Notes: generated by a model not told the origin, from the sequence alone. Counted from the stretch's first letter, positions 44,132-56,610 are shown. The stretch: DNA of 64,000 nt from Eretmocerus hayati (GCA_029851415.1 CM056742.1:85922748-85986747), one strand, 5' to 3'. Numbers and translations: made by a program.

Positions 44132-44272
44132 GTGGTCGAGAGTTCTGAATTTTGGCCAATAGAGTCGAATGAATAAGAATAAAAAGGAATTCGAGAGATG
44201 ACCCCTTTCCCTAGGTCGGGTTGGCGTGGAACCCATCGTATATAAGGCTACGGCAGCGCTGAGAGTTTTTCT

Positions 44273-45432
44273 TGTATATGGTACGGGCAATGTCCGATTT
44301 TGGGCATTGTCGATGATGCCCGGGCGATGTTGACAATGCCCAAAAGAACTGGGCATTGTCGACAATACCCGGGTATTGTCGACAATGACCAATATGGCTT
44401 TGGAGAACCGGGCATTGTCGACAATGCCCAGAGGGTTTCGGGCACCATAAAATGGCTCAGATGAAGCTTAGAAACCGGAAATTAGCTCTCGAATCTAACA
44501 AAATATTTATCCTGCGGACCACGAATGCTGAAAGATTGAATCAATCCCGATTGTTGCAATGGTCTTTCATGATCGGGTGTGAATGGAAATAATTGCTTGA
44601 CATAAGAGCATGTCTTTGAAGCTTATAAATACAGATGGACTTTGAGAAATGTGTGATACACTTTTGATCCATACATCGAAATAATAAGAGAATACATCAT
44701 ACGAAGAAATCATTGTCACTCATAAATACAGGAAAAACACATTCCAAGTACATCAGTTTCTATCACAGTAGACTGAATTGTTTGGACTATTACGATTCGT
44801 TACCGACACGCGACTACACTCCAAGGCGGACACTGGCCCGAGCAAGTTAGGCAAGCGTGTACACTGTGAAAAATTTCTTCGAAAAACTTCAACCAAGTGG
44901 TTGAATGATCAATGCGAGGTGAATGCGATCAGCCAGCCCAATGAAAATTTTAACCATGTGGTTGGAAAGTCAACCAGCTGTATGAAAGACCAGGTTAAAT
45001 TCCCAATCAAAATGTTGAAATTTTCAGTTAATCAGCTAGTTAAATTTCTCAACAGCTCTCATGAAAAATCGCATTGGTACTGGTCGGAATTCGAACCGCT
45101 TATCAGTGACAAAAACGGATGAACCTCATGATTGTATGCATGTGCGCGATATTGACACAAAATCGTAAAAAGTCCGCCCAGTTCTGCACTAGCTGAACCT
45201 TATTTGATGCCATCAAGATATCACGGCACCCAGTAGTGATTGACCGTGCCCGCAAAGCCTTGGGCATTATCGACAATGCCCGGGTAATGTTTGAAATGCA
45301 CAATGAACGCGGACATTGCCCAATATATCCGGGCATTGTTGACAATGATCGGGCATTGTCGACAATGCCCAAAAGAACCGGGTATTGTTGACAATGCCCG
45401 CAAATCGGACATTGCCTGTAACATGTATACTC
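44273..45432. mobile_element. TIR element with GGGCATTGTCGACAATGCCC palindrome arrays at both ends
   Basis: GTATATGGTACGGGCAATGT (44275) and ACATTGCCTGTAACATGTATAC (45411) are inverted ends, each followed inward by ATCGGACATTGCC-like sequence. Next to each end lies an array of 20-bp palindromes GGGCATTGTCGACAATGCCC with variants (44290-44450; 45255-45400). The 0.8-kb centre has no recognised gene and includes another palindrome element (44858-45065). Confidence 0.75.
44858..45065. repeat. TTCAACCA-type element nested in the GGGCATTGTC element
   Basis: ACACTGTGAAAAATTTCTTC, then CTTCAACCAAGTGGTTGAA, TTAACCATGTGGTTG and AGTCAACCAGC. Same leader and core as 36274-36544. More diverged on the right, where the inverted end is not clear. 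Confidence 0.6.
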
Positions 45433-46129
45433 GCCAGCAGGGTGCTGCCGCGCCTTTTGATCCGCACGCTAAGACGATCAAGTTCCCGTTTCATTTTACA
45501 TGAATTGTGCATGGCATCTTATGAAGTATGCAACCACAGCGGGGATCACAGCATGAAAGTTTCAATTCTGATGAGCATCATTGCACACCACATCCATGAA
45601 AATACTCTATAGTGTATGCGTGAGCAAGTCTTAATATACCGTTAGGCTAGAAGATTGCATGGAATTGGATATCTCCGAATGATTTAATCACTGTCATTGC
45701 ATATGTGTATGCAAATCGATTCTTATTCATGAACTAGTATGATCTTAGTCGAGAGTATTCATCAGAACTACCACGGAGAAGTATCAGTATGAGACTTGTT
45801 CAGTATAAATCATCAGTGCACATCTCATTGCAATATATTCTACGATAAATAATAGGGATGTATAGATAGCTCCAAGGACCCGAACTCTGAGGCAAGGGTT
45901 CAAAAATGATTCTAAAATAATTTTTAGTCTAGAGAGTGCACATGTGGTTGGGGTGTACTGGTGGTCAAGATCATCATGGTCGAGATACATAGTGAATATA
46001 TTATGAATATATAGAGGATCGATGCATTTTTACCCATTAATTGAAAAACACAGAATCCCACTAGTCACACTATCATGAAGTCGGTAATACGACTCATGTT
46101 CTGGAGAAAAGTCAGTATAACATAGCTCT
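45433..46129. other. No recognisable feature
   Basis: About 700 AT-rich bases between two palindrome-rich elements. Confidence 0.35.
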
Positions 46130-46184
46130 CTGCTCTCTCCGTATCCATCAGTGAGATTCCACTGAACTTCAGTGCATTACGGAT

Positions 46185-46545
46185 CAACTTTGACTGATGA
46201 CTTCAGTGCATATGCACTGAAGTCATCAGTGACCCTCACTGAAATTTCAGTGACCTCGAGGGTCGGACGGGTCCTGATCACTGAAGTTTCAGTGAGAGTC
46301 ACTGATGGATCAGTGAGATAATTCACTGAAACTTCAGTGACGTCGGGGGTCGGACGGGTCCTGATCACTGAAGTTTCAGTGAGTGTCACTGAAGTTTCTG
46401 TGAGTGTCACTGATGGATCAGTGAGATAATTCACTGAAACTTCAGTGACCTTGGAGGTCGGACGGGTCTCGGTCACTGAAGTTTCAGTGAACTTCACTGA
46501 TTCATTAGTGAGAATTTCCACTGAAATTTCAGTGAATATGATTTG
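46185..46545. repeat. ACTGAAACTTCAGTGA palindrome array (left)
   Basis: About ten copies of CACTGAA..TTCAGTGA palindromes with GATGGATCAGTGAGATAATT and GGTCGGACGGGTCCTGATCA spacers. The inverse array lies at 57890-58270. Confidence 0.85.
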
Positions 46546-47170
46546 CCGGGACCCTTAAAAAACTGAAATTCACCTTGAGCTTGCTCGTCTCTGCTTCGCA
46601 TTTGCTTTTTCTATTTGCATTGGCAATGATCAAACAGAGGAAAAGCATAATCCAAACCCCCAACCTGCCCTAAAAATTGATGAAAAATCGAGAAAGCAAG
46701 AGTGATGGAAAATTCAGTTACTATCATGACTTCATGAGTTTTCCAAGCAATCGTAATCCTTGTCAAAAGAATGAAGCTTCGCAACTATACATCCCTGAAA
46801 ATTGCATCGAATCGGTGTCTTCAATCAGTTAGACACTTCACTAAATTGTACTTGCCGACATTGTCAGGAGTAGGATTCACTTTGATTATTTTGGAGGTAT
46901 AGGATGAATTGAATGGGGAAAATTGAAGCAGAAGTTTGTCACTTATAGCAAAATCATAACTCAAGCATCCAAAAGGCAATTCATGATGTCAATTTCAAGT
47001 TATACATAATCAAACTTTCATGAGAAAAAAAAAGTTCTACATAATGTAATCGTAAGAAATTCAGAATTATAAGGTTCTCAAGTCATCATTGTGCTATAGG
47101 TAAGAAACTCGCACTAATAGTAATAATGAAATATTCAGATTCATTCATAAACTTTATGATCTTGATTAAA
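46546..47170. other. Unique part of the left inverted arm
   Basis: Matches the inverse of 57299-57880. It contains short frames only, with no motif recognised. Confidence 0.4.
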
Positions 47171-47280
47171 TGAATGTTGACAAAAACAAAAAATCAGCGG
47201 TGGGAGAATTGCTCGATGCTACTTAAACATCTGAAGAGAACACCTTGTCAAATCAATCAAAATCTGCATATGCATCTGCG
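47171..47280 (+). pseudogene. Unknown small ORF, arm copy 1 (stop codon and insertion)
   Basis: ATG at 47171 begins MNVDKNKKSAVGELLDAT, followed by a TAA stop where the other arm has Glu, then TSEENTLSNQSKSAYAS. The foldback at 47282 then cuts the frame. The rest (SSTIINP...) can be read again at about 49280. The protein is Ser/Asn/Lys-rich and unlike any family I know. The copy at 57065-57298 has lost its ATG instead, so both are damaged in different ways. Confidence 0.45.
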
Positions 47281-47281
47281 C

Positions 47282-49262
47282 CATCAGATGCTGGTCAAAA
47301 CCGTCACCAGGGGGGTCGGGGAAAAATCTGAAAAAATTTTTTCCTGTTTGTACTATGTTGAAATAGTGCAAAAAAATCTTTTTCCGAATTTTTCGACCCT
47401 CTCTGTGGGCCCTGAGGCCCGTAAAAGGGCCATTTCAAGCCCTTTTTTGGCCTATCTCGGAAAAATCACAGCTCCAACGGAATTTAATATTTTTCGACGT
47501 ACTTGGGCGCATTTTCCTCGTAAATGCAAGGACTTTTGAGAAAGGAATTGCCCAAGGCCGATAATTGACCCTGGCCACCTTTGGGAGCTATTTACTGAGA
47601 GCAAATTTCAGCGATTTTTACGTCATCTTGTGGACGACCTAGGTCCAACTAGAAAAGTGATAATCGACTTTTGCCAGTGGTCATTTTGAAGGTCTTGAAA
47701 AATCCTACAATTTGACCACTAGTAAAAGTCGATTATTGTACTTTTTATAGGAGCTACAGCAGTGAGGAAACGAGCATTTTTCAAAAAAAATCGAAACTTT
47801 GAGAGTAAAATACTAAAAACGTCCATAATATCTATCCACCAAACCTCTCCAGTATGTTCTTCAAGGTGTCTACTTATACCAGAAAAATTTTTGAGAGTTC
47901 ATTATTTTTCTTTTTTTTTTAAACGCATCCCAAAATGCCGTTTTTTGCAATTTTCTGAAATACGTCATCATTGGCCATGGCCGCATATGCTTCCATCCCA
48001 TTTAATTTGCACCAGAGCATATGGAAGTACTCCCCGAAGTACCCCTAAACATGTATGAAAACTTGCGGGGACGATTCTCGTGCCAGGGGCGAGCTGTGGG
48101 TTATATTTGCCGAGTCAAAAATGGGCGTTATTTTGGCCATCTGAGTGCAGGAGGCCGTGAGCATGGTTTTACTCATTCTAGCTCGCAAATAAAACATTGG
48201 GCTGGAATGGAGATCCAAACATAGTTTTCCGACTCAAAATGACCATCTAAACACAATTCCGAGGTCAATTCAGCTCTAGAATATCGTCTAATTCCTCAAC
48301 GGTGTCAGAACCCGTCGACAGGATCTAAGTTCTTAAGGGGCAGAGGGACGACTATTTAGAGCAAAACTGACCTCAAAATTGTGTTTAGATGGTCATTTTG
48401 AGTCGGAAAACTATGTTTGGATCTCCATTCCAGCCCAATGTTTCATTTGCGAGCTAGAATGAGTAAAACCATGCTCACGGCCTCCTGCACTCAGATGGCC
48501 AAAATAACGCCCATTTTTGACTCGGCAAATATAACCCACAGCACGCCCCTGGCTCGAGAATCGTGCCCGCAAGTTTCCATACATGTTTGGGGGTACTTCG
48601 GGGAGTACTTCCATATGCTCTGGTGCAAATTAAGTGGGATGGAAGCATATGCGGCCATGGCCAATGATGACGTATTTCAGAAAATTGCAAAAAACGGCAT
48701 TTTGGGATGCGTTTAAAAAAAAAAGAAAAATAATGAACTCTCAAAATTTTTTTTGGTATAAGTAGACACCTTGAAGAACATACTGGAGAGGTTTGGTGGA
48801 TAAATATTATGGACATTTTTTGTATTTTACTCTCAAAGTTCCGATTTTTTTGAAGAATACTCGTTTTCTCACTGCTGGCAAGAGTCGATTATCACCTTTC
48901 TAGTTGGACCTAGATCGTCCACAAGATGACGTAAAAATCGCTAAAATTTGCTCTCAGTAAATAGCTCCCACAGGTAGCCAGGGTCAATTATCGGCTTCGG
49001 GCAATTCCTTTTTCAAAAGTACTTGCATTTTCGAGGAAAATGCGCCCAGATACGTCAAAAAATATTAAATTCCGTTGGAGCTGTGATTTTTCCGAGATAG
49101 GCCAAAAAAAGGCTCGAAATGGCCCTTTTCCGGGCCTCAGGGCCCACAGAGAGGGTCGAAAAATTCGAAAAAAAATTTTTTGAACTATTTCAACATAGTA
49201 CAAACAGAAAAAAAATTTTTCAGATTTTTCCCCGACCCCCCTGGTGACGGTTTTGTCCAGCT
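47282..49262. repeat. 2-kb foldback element of repeat family A
   Basis: 47290-48260 and 48370-49255 are inverse copies of each other. The outer ends read CAAAACCGTCACCAGGGGGG and its inverse. Internal landmarks are GGGCCCTGAGGCCCG / CGGGCCTCAGGGCCC and GGGGTACTTCGGGGAGTACT-like pairs near 48035 and 48590. The spacer (about 48265-48365) includes TTCGACAGG-type unique sequence. The element interrupts the ORF of the surrounding arm, and the opposite arm (about 57185) preserves the empty site. It has no transposase. Confidence 0.85.
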
Positions 49263-49724
49263 TGCTCCAGAATTCCCCATATGCAAGTTCTACTATAATC
49301 AATCCAATCAAACGCCTGCAAAAACACATTACATCACTTATCTCCATGACAAATCCCGGATTTTTTATTATCACATCTTAAAACAATAAGATAGAAAATA
49401 TAGGAATCACGAATGCTCTCTGGGAATGCAACAAAGTTTCATACCGCTGATATCGACAGACAGTAAGCTTCATAAACTGAATGCATGTCCATCTGCCTGA
49501 TACGCGCAGCAGGAGATGAACATGAGAAAGTTGTACAACTTTGGTGGGTACACCGGGTTTAGAACTTGATACAATTCAAAAAGCAATCAATTCCTCAATA
49601 AATCAATCATCAATTAACCAACTTAACAGCTCGTTTGGGACTGTACCCATTGATGACAAGTATTTACAAACTGTTTACTTTATCCACTAGCTTTGAGTAA
49701 AGAAGAAAAAATCATATTGTATGA

Positions 49725-50860
49725 TAATCTCGTAGAGAAATGGAGGAATTTGACTGTTCATGAGGCAGAATAATCCAATATACTGAGATTTGTGTAGATT
49801 GTCTCAAAATACTTGAAAAAACTGCAATCATCACTCAATTATACAGATTTCAACTCTGTGGACTGTTCGTGTCCATCGAGCTCCAAGATCTCCTAAATGT
49901 CGACTCTTCTGACTCCATTGATTGGAAGGCAGTATAAATCTATGTCTTACCGTCTACTATGTACAGGAATATACTTCCACGCCATTCTTAGAGAAGACAG
50001 TGTGAAACTGACTTCGGAAACGTTTTATTCTGAAATTGATCCCAAAAAAATGTCCATCAAAATTTGATCCACATGATAAAACTTTGTTTGGATGAGTGGT
50101 GCCAATTCTGTGCGACAACTTTCATTCTTCCATGAAGGGAAGTTTTTGATTTTGTAGTTCCAGCTTTGAAGCTATTTTCTCGTACAAACTGGAATTTGAA
50201 TACTTTGTGGAGCTTGGGTAGATTCAACCACAGTCGAGCTCACAAGCTTTTTCAAATGTTCCAGCTCTCTTATGAAATGACTTCATATTACAATCACCCG
50301 GGTCTTCCCCAAAAATAGATAAGACATTCCTCGAAAGAAAATGCCCTCTTGGCAATTGTTGTCTATTTTATAGACGTGATAAAATTATACCTGACGCTAT
50401 GAGTTTATCACATCTCTTACTGATTCAAGCTTAGGTTGAAATGAAGAGCAATCAAGATGAAAGAAAAAATCCGAGGTAGATACTCAAGATATTTACAGAG
50501 CACATGTAAATAAAACGACAATCTTTTGTGATCAATTTCAGAAAAAAACTTCTCCGAAGTGAGTTTCACACTGTCTTCTCTATGAATGGTGTGGAAGTAT
50601 ATTCCTGTACGTGGTAGACAGTAAGACATAGATTTATACTGCCTTCCAATCAATGGAGTCAGAAGAGTCGATATTTGAGAAATCTTGAAGCTCGATGGAC
50701 ACGAACAGTCCACAGAGTTGGGATCTGTATAATCGAGTGATGATTCCAGTTTTTTCAAGTCTTCTGAGACAATCTACACAAATCTCAGTATAACGAATTA
50801 TTCTGCCTCATGAACAGTCAAACTCCTCTATTTCTCTACGAGATTATCATATAACTAGCG
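49725..50860. repeat. Inner palindrome, about 330-bp arms
   Basis: 49725-50060 is the inverse of 50510-50860, with shared words CACTGTCTTCTC, AATATATTCC-type TGGAAGTATATTCCTG, CTGCCTTCCAATCAATGGAG and TGTCCATCGAGCT. The outermost 110 bp is also present at 56640-56755, linking it to the 12-kb structure. A 113-codon minus frame (50417-50758) spans the right arm. It is not recognised and is disrupted in the left arm. Confidence 0.75.
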
Positions 50861-51422
50861 CGTTGGCCTCGCTTGCCGACGCTCGATGCGGCTTGTAGGT
50901 ATGATTATTTTCTCAGGGTAGATAAATTGATTGATGTTCCCAAAAATTCATTTTAAAAATTTATGAAACAAATTGGACAGCATAATACACGATTAAGAAT
51001 ATCAAGTATGCATTTTGAACAAATCATACGTAAATCATTGATTTAAATGAAGGAACTCAAATTAATTTGTAAATAAATGGAATTAAATATGGTAAGATGA
51101 AAAATAAATGATGTGCGTGAAAATTCTAGAATTTCATACAAATAACAAGAGAAACTAGGTAGTGAGGTGAATTTCGAAATCAACTAAAACTTTGACAATG
51201 GAATCTTGAATTATACAAAGAAATGGAACGATCAATGTTTCAAAATCTTATTATCAAAAAACATAAATGAAATACTAATATGATCTATATATAAAAAAAA
51301 TTTCGAAGGAACATCTCTCAGGTTTACTAATTGAAGTAAAGCGTACCACTATCCTTATTGTTCTCCCAACTAAAACTCGAAGATATATAGAATGAGTGTA
51401 TTCTGAATCAAAGTTGAACCAA
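50861..51422. other. No recognisable feature
   Basis: Very AT-rich, about 560 bases, no frames of note. Confidence 0.35.
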
Positions 51423-51880
51423 AGTTACCCCACCGAAATGATTCTTAGCTAGAGTGGGGTAACTTAGGTGCACTTTTTCATGGTATTTTCCCTGTTTTCC
51501 ATTCATTAAGATCCCAAATGCTTCAAATACCCCAATGTAGCGATGGTTCCTTCAATACGATGATAGATGTGGTCAAAATGTAGCATTATTCACCCGTAGT
51601 TTGTTCCGGAACAGTTCTTGCCGGGTGATCTCACTGGACCTCTCGCGTGCTGCTGCTAAACCAACCTTTTCGGAAAAAGCTTCAATAAACAAGTACAATC
51701 ATCCGCGCGGGATCTACGGTGGCTCAAAACATTGTTTATGTGTGTGCCACGAAGGCAGAATAGGTTTTAGAGCGATAGAATCATTTACCCTGTCAAACGC
51801 AGCTCTGAAAGTCATTTTTCAGAGGTGTACCAAAGTTGCACTCACTGTACCAAAGTTACCCATTTTGACGGTAGCAACTC
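51423..51880 (-). repeat. Family C TIR element, partial inverted copy
   Basis: Ends CCCATTTTGACGG followed by TA at its right edge. On the minus strand it follows 23201-23516 and then 25692-25800, skipping the nested element, with a single TA at the junction (about 51556). The left edge fades near AACCAAAGTTACCCCACC. Confidence 0.75.
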
Positions 51881-54000
51881 TTTTAGCCAATAATAGGCAC
51901 GTGATTCTACTCCAATTATTTCATGCAAGACATAACCCATCCATCTCAAATCACACGAAAATGATGATTCGAAACCAAATTAAATCACCTTTCGCCACAT
52001 ACACGGATACACTCTATCATCACCCAATTGACCGCTGACGGGGATGGAAAGTATGCACTCATCAGCAGAAAACTCGAGGAGATCATTGGAATGATGATAT
52101 ACACGTTATTCAAGAGTTTTCTAGCAATGTTATCCCCAAAAATCCCCTTGAAAAGTGGGAATAACAGCTCGAACGATTGGCCAACGGAATATTGGATGTA
52201 GCAGTCACTTATTTTGTATCAAATACGATAAAAACGAGAGATCACAAGCGAAGCCAGATCGATTTGACCCGTCTTGTTCGTGTGCACCTCAAAAAACATG
52301 ATTTCGTGAACCGATCGTGTTTTTTTCTGAAAGCGTAATATGCTTGCCAGTCAAACATAATCCGATGCTCATAGACCCATCTGAATCTCTTTGTTTTTTA
52401 AAGACGAATTAAGTGTCATTCGCCGAAACATGATTCGCCAGACTGCGTCGTCGTAGAGTCAGAAATATCACCGATTTCTTTTCCTTTTCAAAAAGTAGTC
52501 ACGCGTCATGAACAGGAGATACTTCCACACTTGTTGGAAGCACATTATTGGGCTTCAAGGTAGTTGTAGCCTCAAATCAGGGAGTCATTCTCCCGCAAGG
52601 ATCATACCGATATCCCAGACTGCATCTAAACGCCGATCTTAAAAGTGAGGAAAAAAAGCCATGTCACGCGCGAAATTTTGGTCTATTTCAGTTTTGTGTC
52701 TTGAGCTCCCTACAATTTGATTGTAAGATCTCAAAAAGAGTGTTTGCTTTGTCGCGGAGTTGATATATAGCTGTTGGTGCGGAAAAATGGTGCACGAAGG
52801 GCGTAACGCACGAATCACGGCGTTTCGTGGATTTGCTCATATTATACATCAAGATGTTTAACTGAACTCAATCAAAGGCACTAAACCAATTTACACGTAT
52901 ACCTTAGGTAATATTTCATGGATTCAATTACCATTTTGAGAATTTGATGTATTCTAGGATCAAGTTTTAGAACAATATAAGTCAGCTGCATACATGTGAG
53001 ATCTCGCCTCCGGGGAGTATTATATACTGTTTCAATGTAAACCTGGCGCGATGAATATCGAATAAATATCAAATATCAAAGCTGTAGAATCAATTATGGA
53101 TTAACTTGGACAAAATCCAATATCCTGTTCATAGATATGAAATGAAAATTTTTTGTCTAATATTCGTGGTGATTTCTCGCCATACTTTGAAAAACATACC
53201 TCGTTGAGTTGTATTGTAGAAAAAATTGTCTTCGTAACATGTAAGTTCGAATGTATGCTCTATATGATAATATTTGAAGTGTAGATCAAAGCCAGACATA
53301 ACGGTGTAAGATCGGACTCGTTCAACTGGTATATTGGAAAATATAATTGAAAATACTGCCTCATAAAGAAAATTGGTGGAGAATGATTAATCTATGACCA
53401 TTTACTATTATACTTGAATTTATATAAATATCCACGCCACTGCAAAAATCATACAATTACAAGACAAAATATTGTGAGATCCATATTTTCAACTGACCAT
53501 CAATTGCCAGGATATATTGCTACGGTAAATGTTTTTAATTGAGTGTGAATTGGTGAAAATCCAGAAATGAAAAATTGCGAGAGCCACTGCGGAAAACATA
53601 TTGAGCACAAAGAGAATCATTTATTCTTTGGATGAGATCCTCAAATTGTTTAACTTTCTCAGTTGGCTCTCATGTGCTCGGCACATCTTTCAACCATTTC
53701 CTCAAAATCCCGTTTTCCAGGTTTCAAATAAAATACTCATGAATACAATTTGTTGAGATTTTCTATAGCAAATAAATAAATACGTGAACAAACCTATGAG
53801 TTACTCAATTTGTTTCGTTATAGGTATATTTTATCACAATGAGATTATGCTCCGAAAAAAGACCGAACAAAGAAGACTTAATAGAATTTATGTGTATATA
53901 CCGAGTTCGAATCACAGTAATAGTGCAAAAACATGTGATACGTGTATAGTATGATACGAGGAGTTGATGAAAATCATCGAGTAGTTGGGTCTGAATATAT
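51881..54000. other. No gene recognised (about 2.1 kb)
   Basis: AT-rich with only short frames. No motif, LTR or clear repeat was found by eye. Confidence 0.4.
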
Positions 54001-54650
54001 TCAAATCATACTCAGATTCCTTAGATCGTCGTCGGACATCATATGAAGCAATTTTTCAAAAATAACTGGGTAACTAAGGTATTTCATTTTTAATATGAGC
54101 GCCATTGCCCGCAGAGGAGAAGCAATCAATTTTTGCCGTTGTTCAACGTATTCGGAATCTGTCGTTATCCAAGACCAATATATTGGAAAAGTATCTGATA
54201 AATGTAAATTCTGCATTGCTGCGATAATCATGAGATCCCGTGCCAGTAAGCTCTACTCTGGTATCAGCACAAAGTTAGATAGATACATAGTACCAATTTT
54301 ATAAAACGTCATTTTGTCCGAATCTGCAATACATTTTCGTGTGTGGTCAATTATGACTGATGATATGCCTACATCAGTCGAGATGGAATATGAATTTTGC
54401 TCTCTTATGAGATAAGGAAAAGCAATGAAGCACTGCACAATACATTTTACATGCTTCAATTCACTCATTTCCGAGACCCATTGTAACACCTGAAGTTTGT
54501 TGCTAATTTCAGATTTCTTCAACACCCATGAAAATTGATCACTCACGAAATTGCTCACAACCAGTGGTCTGAAGACTGGTACTCCATTTTTATCCTTACA
54601 TCTTGTACTGCATCCTAGATTAGTCAATATCTTCAAGATGCTGAATTTTA
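54001..54650 (-). pseudogene. Degraded unknown ORF, about 215 codons with one in-frame stop
   Basis: Two minus-strand frames share the same phase (54650 leftward, and 54231-54001) and are separated only by a TAG near 54252. Together they read about 215 codons of mixed, globular-looking sequence (CKDKNGVPVFRPLVVSNFV; later ARDLMIIAAMQNLHLSDTF). The upstream end is cut by the TTAA element at 54652, so the true start is lost. I do not recognise it. Length, composition and a single stop suggest a once-real protein. An endogenous viral element or a domesticated fragment is possible but unsupported. Confidence 0.35.
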
Positions 54651-54651
54651 A

Positions 54652-55763
54652 CACGTTCACTGCGATGGGCCCGACCGGTGGGGCCCACGATATTTTGTTT
54701 TTCAATCTTTGCCGATTTATATTTGTCCAAAAAATTTTTCAAATAGGCATTTTCCTAGGCGTTTTAGTTTGTGAAGAGCATAAATAATAAGTTACAACAG
54801 GATCTTTTCGTATATACAGTAAAACCTCTCTTAGCGGCCACCCTGCGGGACCGGGAAAAATTGGCCGTTAAGGGAGGTGGCCGTTTTTGGGAGGTTTCGA
54901 TAGTTCCGACAGGGAAAAGACTCGTTCCTAAAAGTCAATACTTTTCATATCAGCTCAATATCTGAAGTAAACAATAATCAGTGAGATGATTCCATCGAAT
55001 CAAAGCAAGTTACAGAGCCTCAGAAAAATAGAGAAATATCGAATATACTACTGTATCCGATGTCATATGCAATCATGAATGAAGTATAAATTCGTTATTT
55101 ATCTATTAGAAACTTTGAACGCTATTTGTCATGAAAAAATTCGAGATTAAGGTTTGTATTTGAGTCCTTTTCATCAAATCATCACCCAATTTCAATTACA
55201 AATCACATATCGATGTCCATCCATCGAGATGATTGCGGTATATAAAACGCTTCCTATTCATTCATATGTCTCAGAGCCTCACTCAGACCATCTTCCGAGG
55301 TTGGTTTTGGTTTTTGATCCTCCTCTGCTACATCTCTATTCTCATCTTTATCACTCTCTGATTGGGACAATATGCAGAATGTCTTTACATGTTACAATCC
55401 TCATCAGAACCTCTATCGTCATATGGAATTGATATAAATAGTATAGTAACAAAACAACAGGAATATTTGAAATACCATTGAAATATGGTGGCCGCTTTTC
55501 GGAGGTTCAATTTACATATGAAAGGTACTCTCGGGACTGAGAAAACCCGGCCGTTAGAAGAGGTGGCCACTATACAGAGGGGCTGCTATTGGGAGGTTTT
55601 ACGTCCATAAGACTCAATACAATTCTGCCGGGACCTTGAATTTTCGGCCGCTAAGGGAGGTGGCCGCTAAGAGAGGTTCTACTGTACTTGCCTCAATCGG
55701 AGAACGAGGGTCGAGATGAAGACGAACCAAAAATTACGAAAAACTGCCTTTGCAGTGAACGTG
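54652..55763. mobile_element. piggyBac-type MITE (TTAA target site), hosting a pogo MITE
   Basis: TTAA at 54648-54651 and 55764-55767 flank inverted ends CACGTTCACTGC (54652) and GCAGTGAACGTG (to 55763). TTAA target duplication is diagnostic of piggyBac, and C-A-C-G-T-T ends are common in insect copies. A GGGCCC...GGGGCCC hairpin lies just inside the left end. Without the inserted pogo MITE only about 244 bp remain, so it is non-autonomous. It interrupts the ORF at 54001-54650. Confidence 0.8.
54817..55684. mobile_element. pogo/Tigger-type MITE, 868 bp
   Basis: TA (54815-54816 and 55685-55686) flanks 26-bp inverted ends CAGTAAAACCTCTCTTAGCG... and ...CGCTAAGAGAGGTTCTACTG with one mismatch. 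Subterminal GGCCG(C/T)TAAGGGAGGTGGCC repeats occur near both ends. The interior lacks any transposase. Ends of this type belong to pogo-like members of Tc1/mariner. Confidence 0.9.
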
Positions 55764-55845
55764 TTAAGAATGATATCTTGTCACATGCGTAGTGAGAAAT
55801 TGTATATCCACGGTGATCCACATGTTCTAAATCTAGTTTATTGTC

Positions 55846-56610
55846 AAATTGGGTAACTTTGGTACAGTGGTTGCAACTTTGATACACACCTGAAAAATGA
55901 CTTTTAAAGCTGTTTTTGGCAAGGGAGATGATTCTATGGCTTTGAAACCTGTTCTCCCCTCTTGATACACAAATAAACAATGTGTTGAGCCACTACAGAG
56001 CCCACGTGGATGATTGTAGTTGTTCATTGAAGCTTTCCCCAAAACAGCTGATTTAGCGCCGATACGCGAGTGGTCCAGTTAGTGTCCCTGGCAAGAACTG
56101 TTCTGGAACGAACTACGGGTGTATAATGCTAAATTTCCATCACATATATCACCGTCTTGAAAAAACCATCGTTACATAGGGGTATCTACAGCATTTGAAA
56201 TTTTAATGAATGAAAAACCGGAAAAACCCATGATAAAGTGTATCAAAGTTACCCCACTCTAGGTAAGAAGCATGAGGATAGGGTAACTTCAAAACCCCTT
56301 TCTATGACAGCTTCTTTTCAACTCATCTTGAGTCGAGTGATGGTCTATGAGGTCTGCATACAGCTTAGGACAAGACTTGTGAATGATTAAAATTGATTCA
56401 GTCGCATGGTGGTGGGTAGAATTGAAATATTTCGTAAGTGAACCAAAGTTGCCCCATCGGAACCTAACTTTGATACACTTACAAGAATACTAAAAGCTCC
56501 TGCTTAAACAAATCGAATTGAACTTTGTAGCCCGTCAATCGAAAGCTGACATTGTACGCTTTCGAGTGATTACTGATAGGAGTTGGTTTCTGTCTATGTA
56601 TATAGTAATG
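55846..56610 (+). repeat. Family C TIR element, partial direct copy
   Basis: TTGTCAAATTGGGTAACTTT onward parallels 23203-23515, then 25692-25890, then 26890-27140. It skips the three insertions present in the 23-27 kb copy. The right TIR is not preserved. Confidence 0.75.

Larger units (their letters stand above)
46130..49815. repeat. Left arm of a 12-kb inverted structure (interrupted)
   Basis: 46130-47280 and 49266-49815 together are the inverse of 56625-58298. Landmarks: CTCTCTCCGTATCC / GGATACGGAGAGAG at the outer edges, the ACTGAAACTTCAGTGA array, GTGGGAGAATTGCTCGATGC, GGGACTGTACCCATTGATGA and GGGTACACCGGGTTTAGAAC. The 1985 bases between the two left blocks are an inserted foldback. Confidence 0.85.

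Noticed and set aside
46177..46521. 114-codon minus ORF with repeating SVTLTETSV, and its mirror at 57910-58248
   Set aside because: Translation of the ACTGAAGTTTCAGTGA palindrome array. The periodicity is at DNA level and identical on both strands.
50417..50758. 113-codon minus ORF as a real gene
   Set aside because: It covers one arm of the inner palindrome and the other arm does not preserve the frame. No family recognised.
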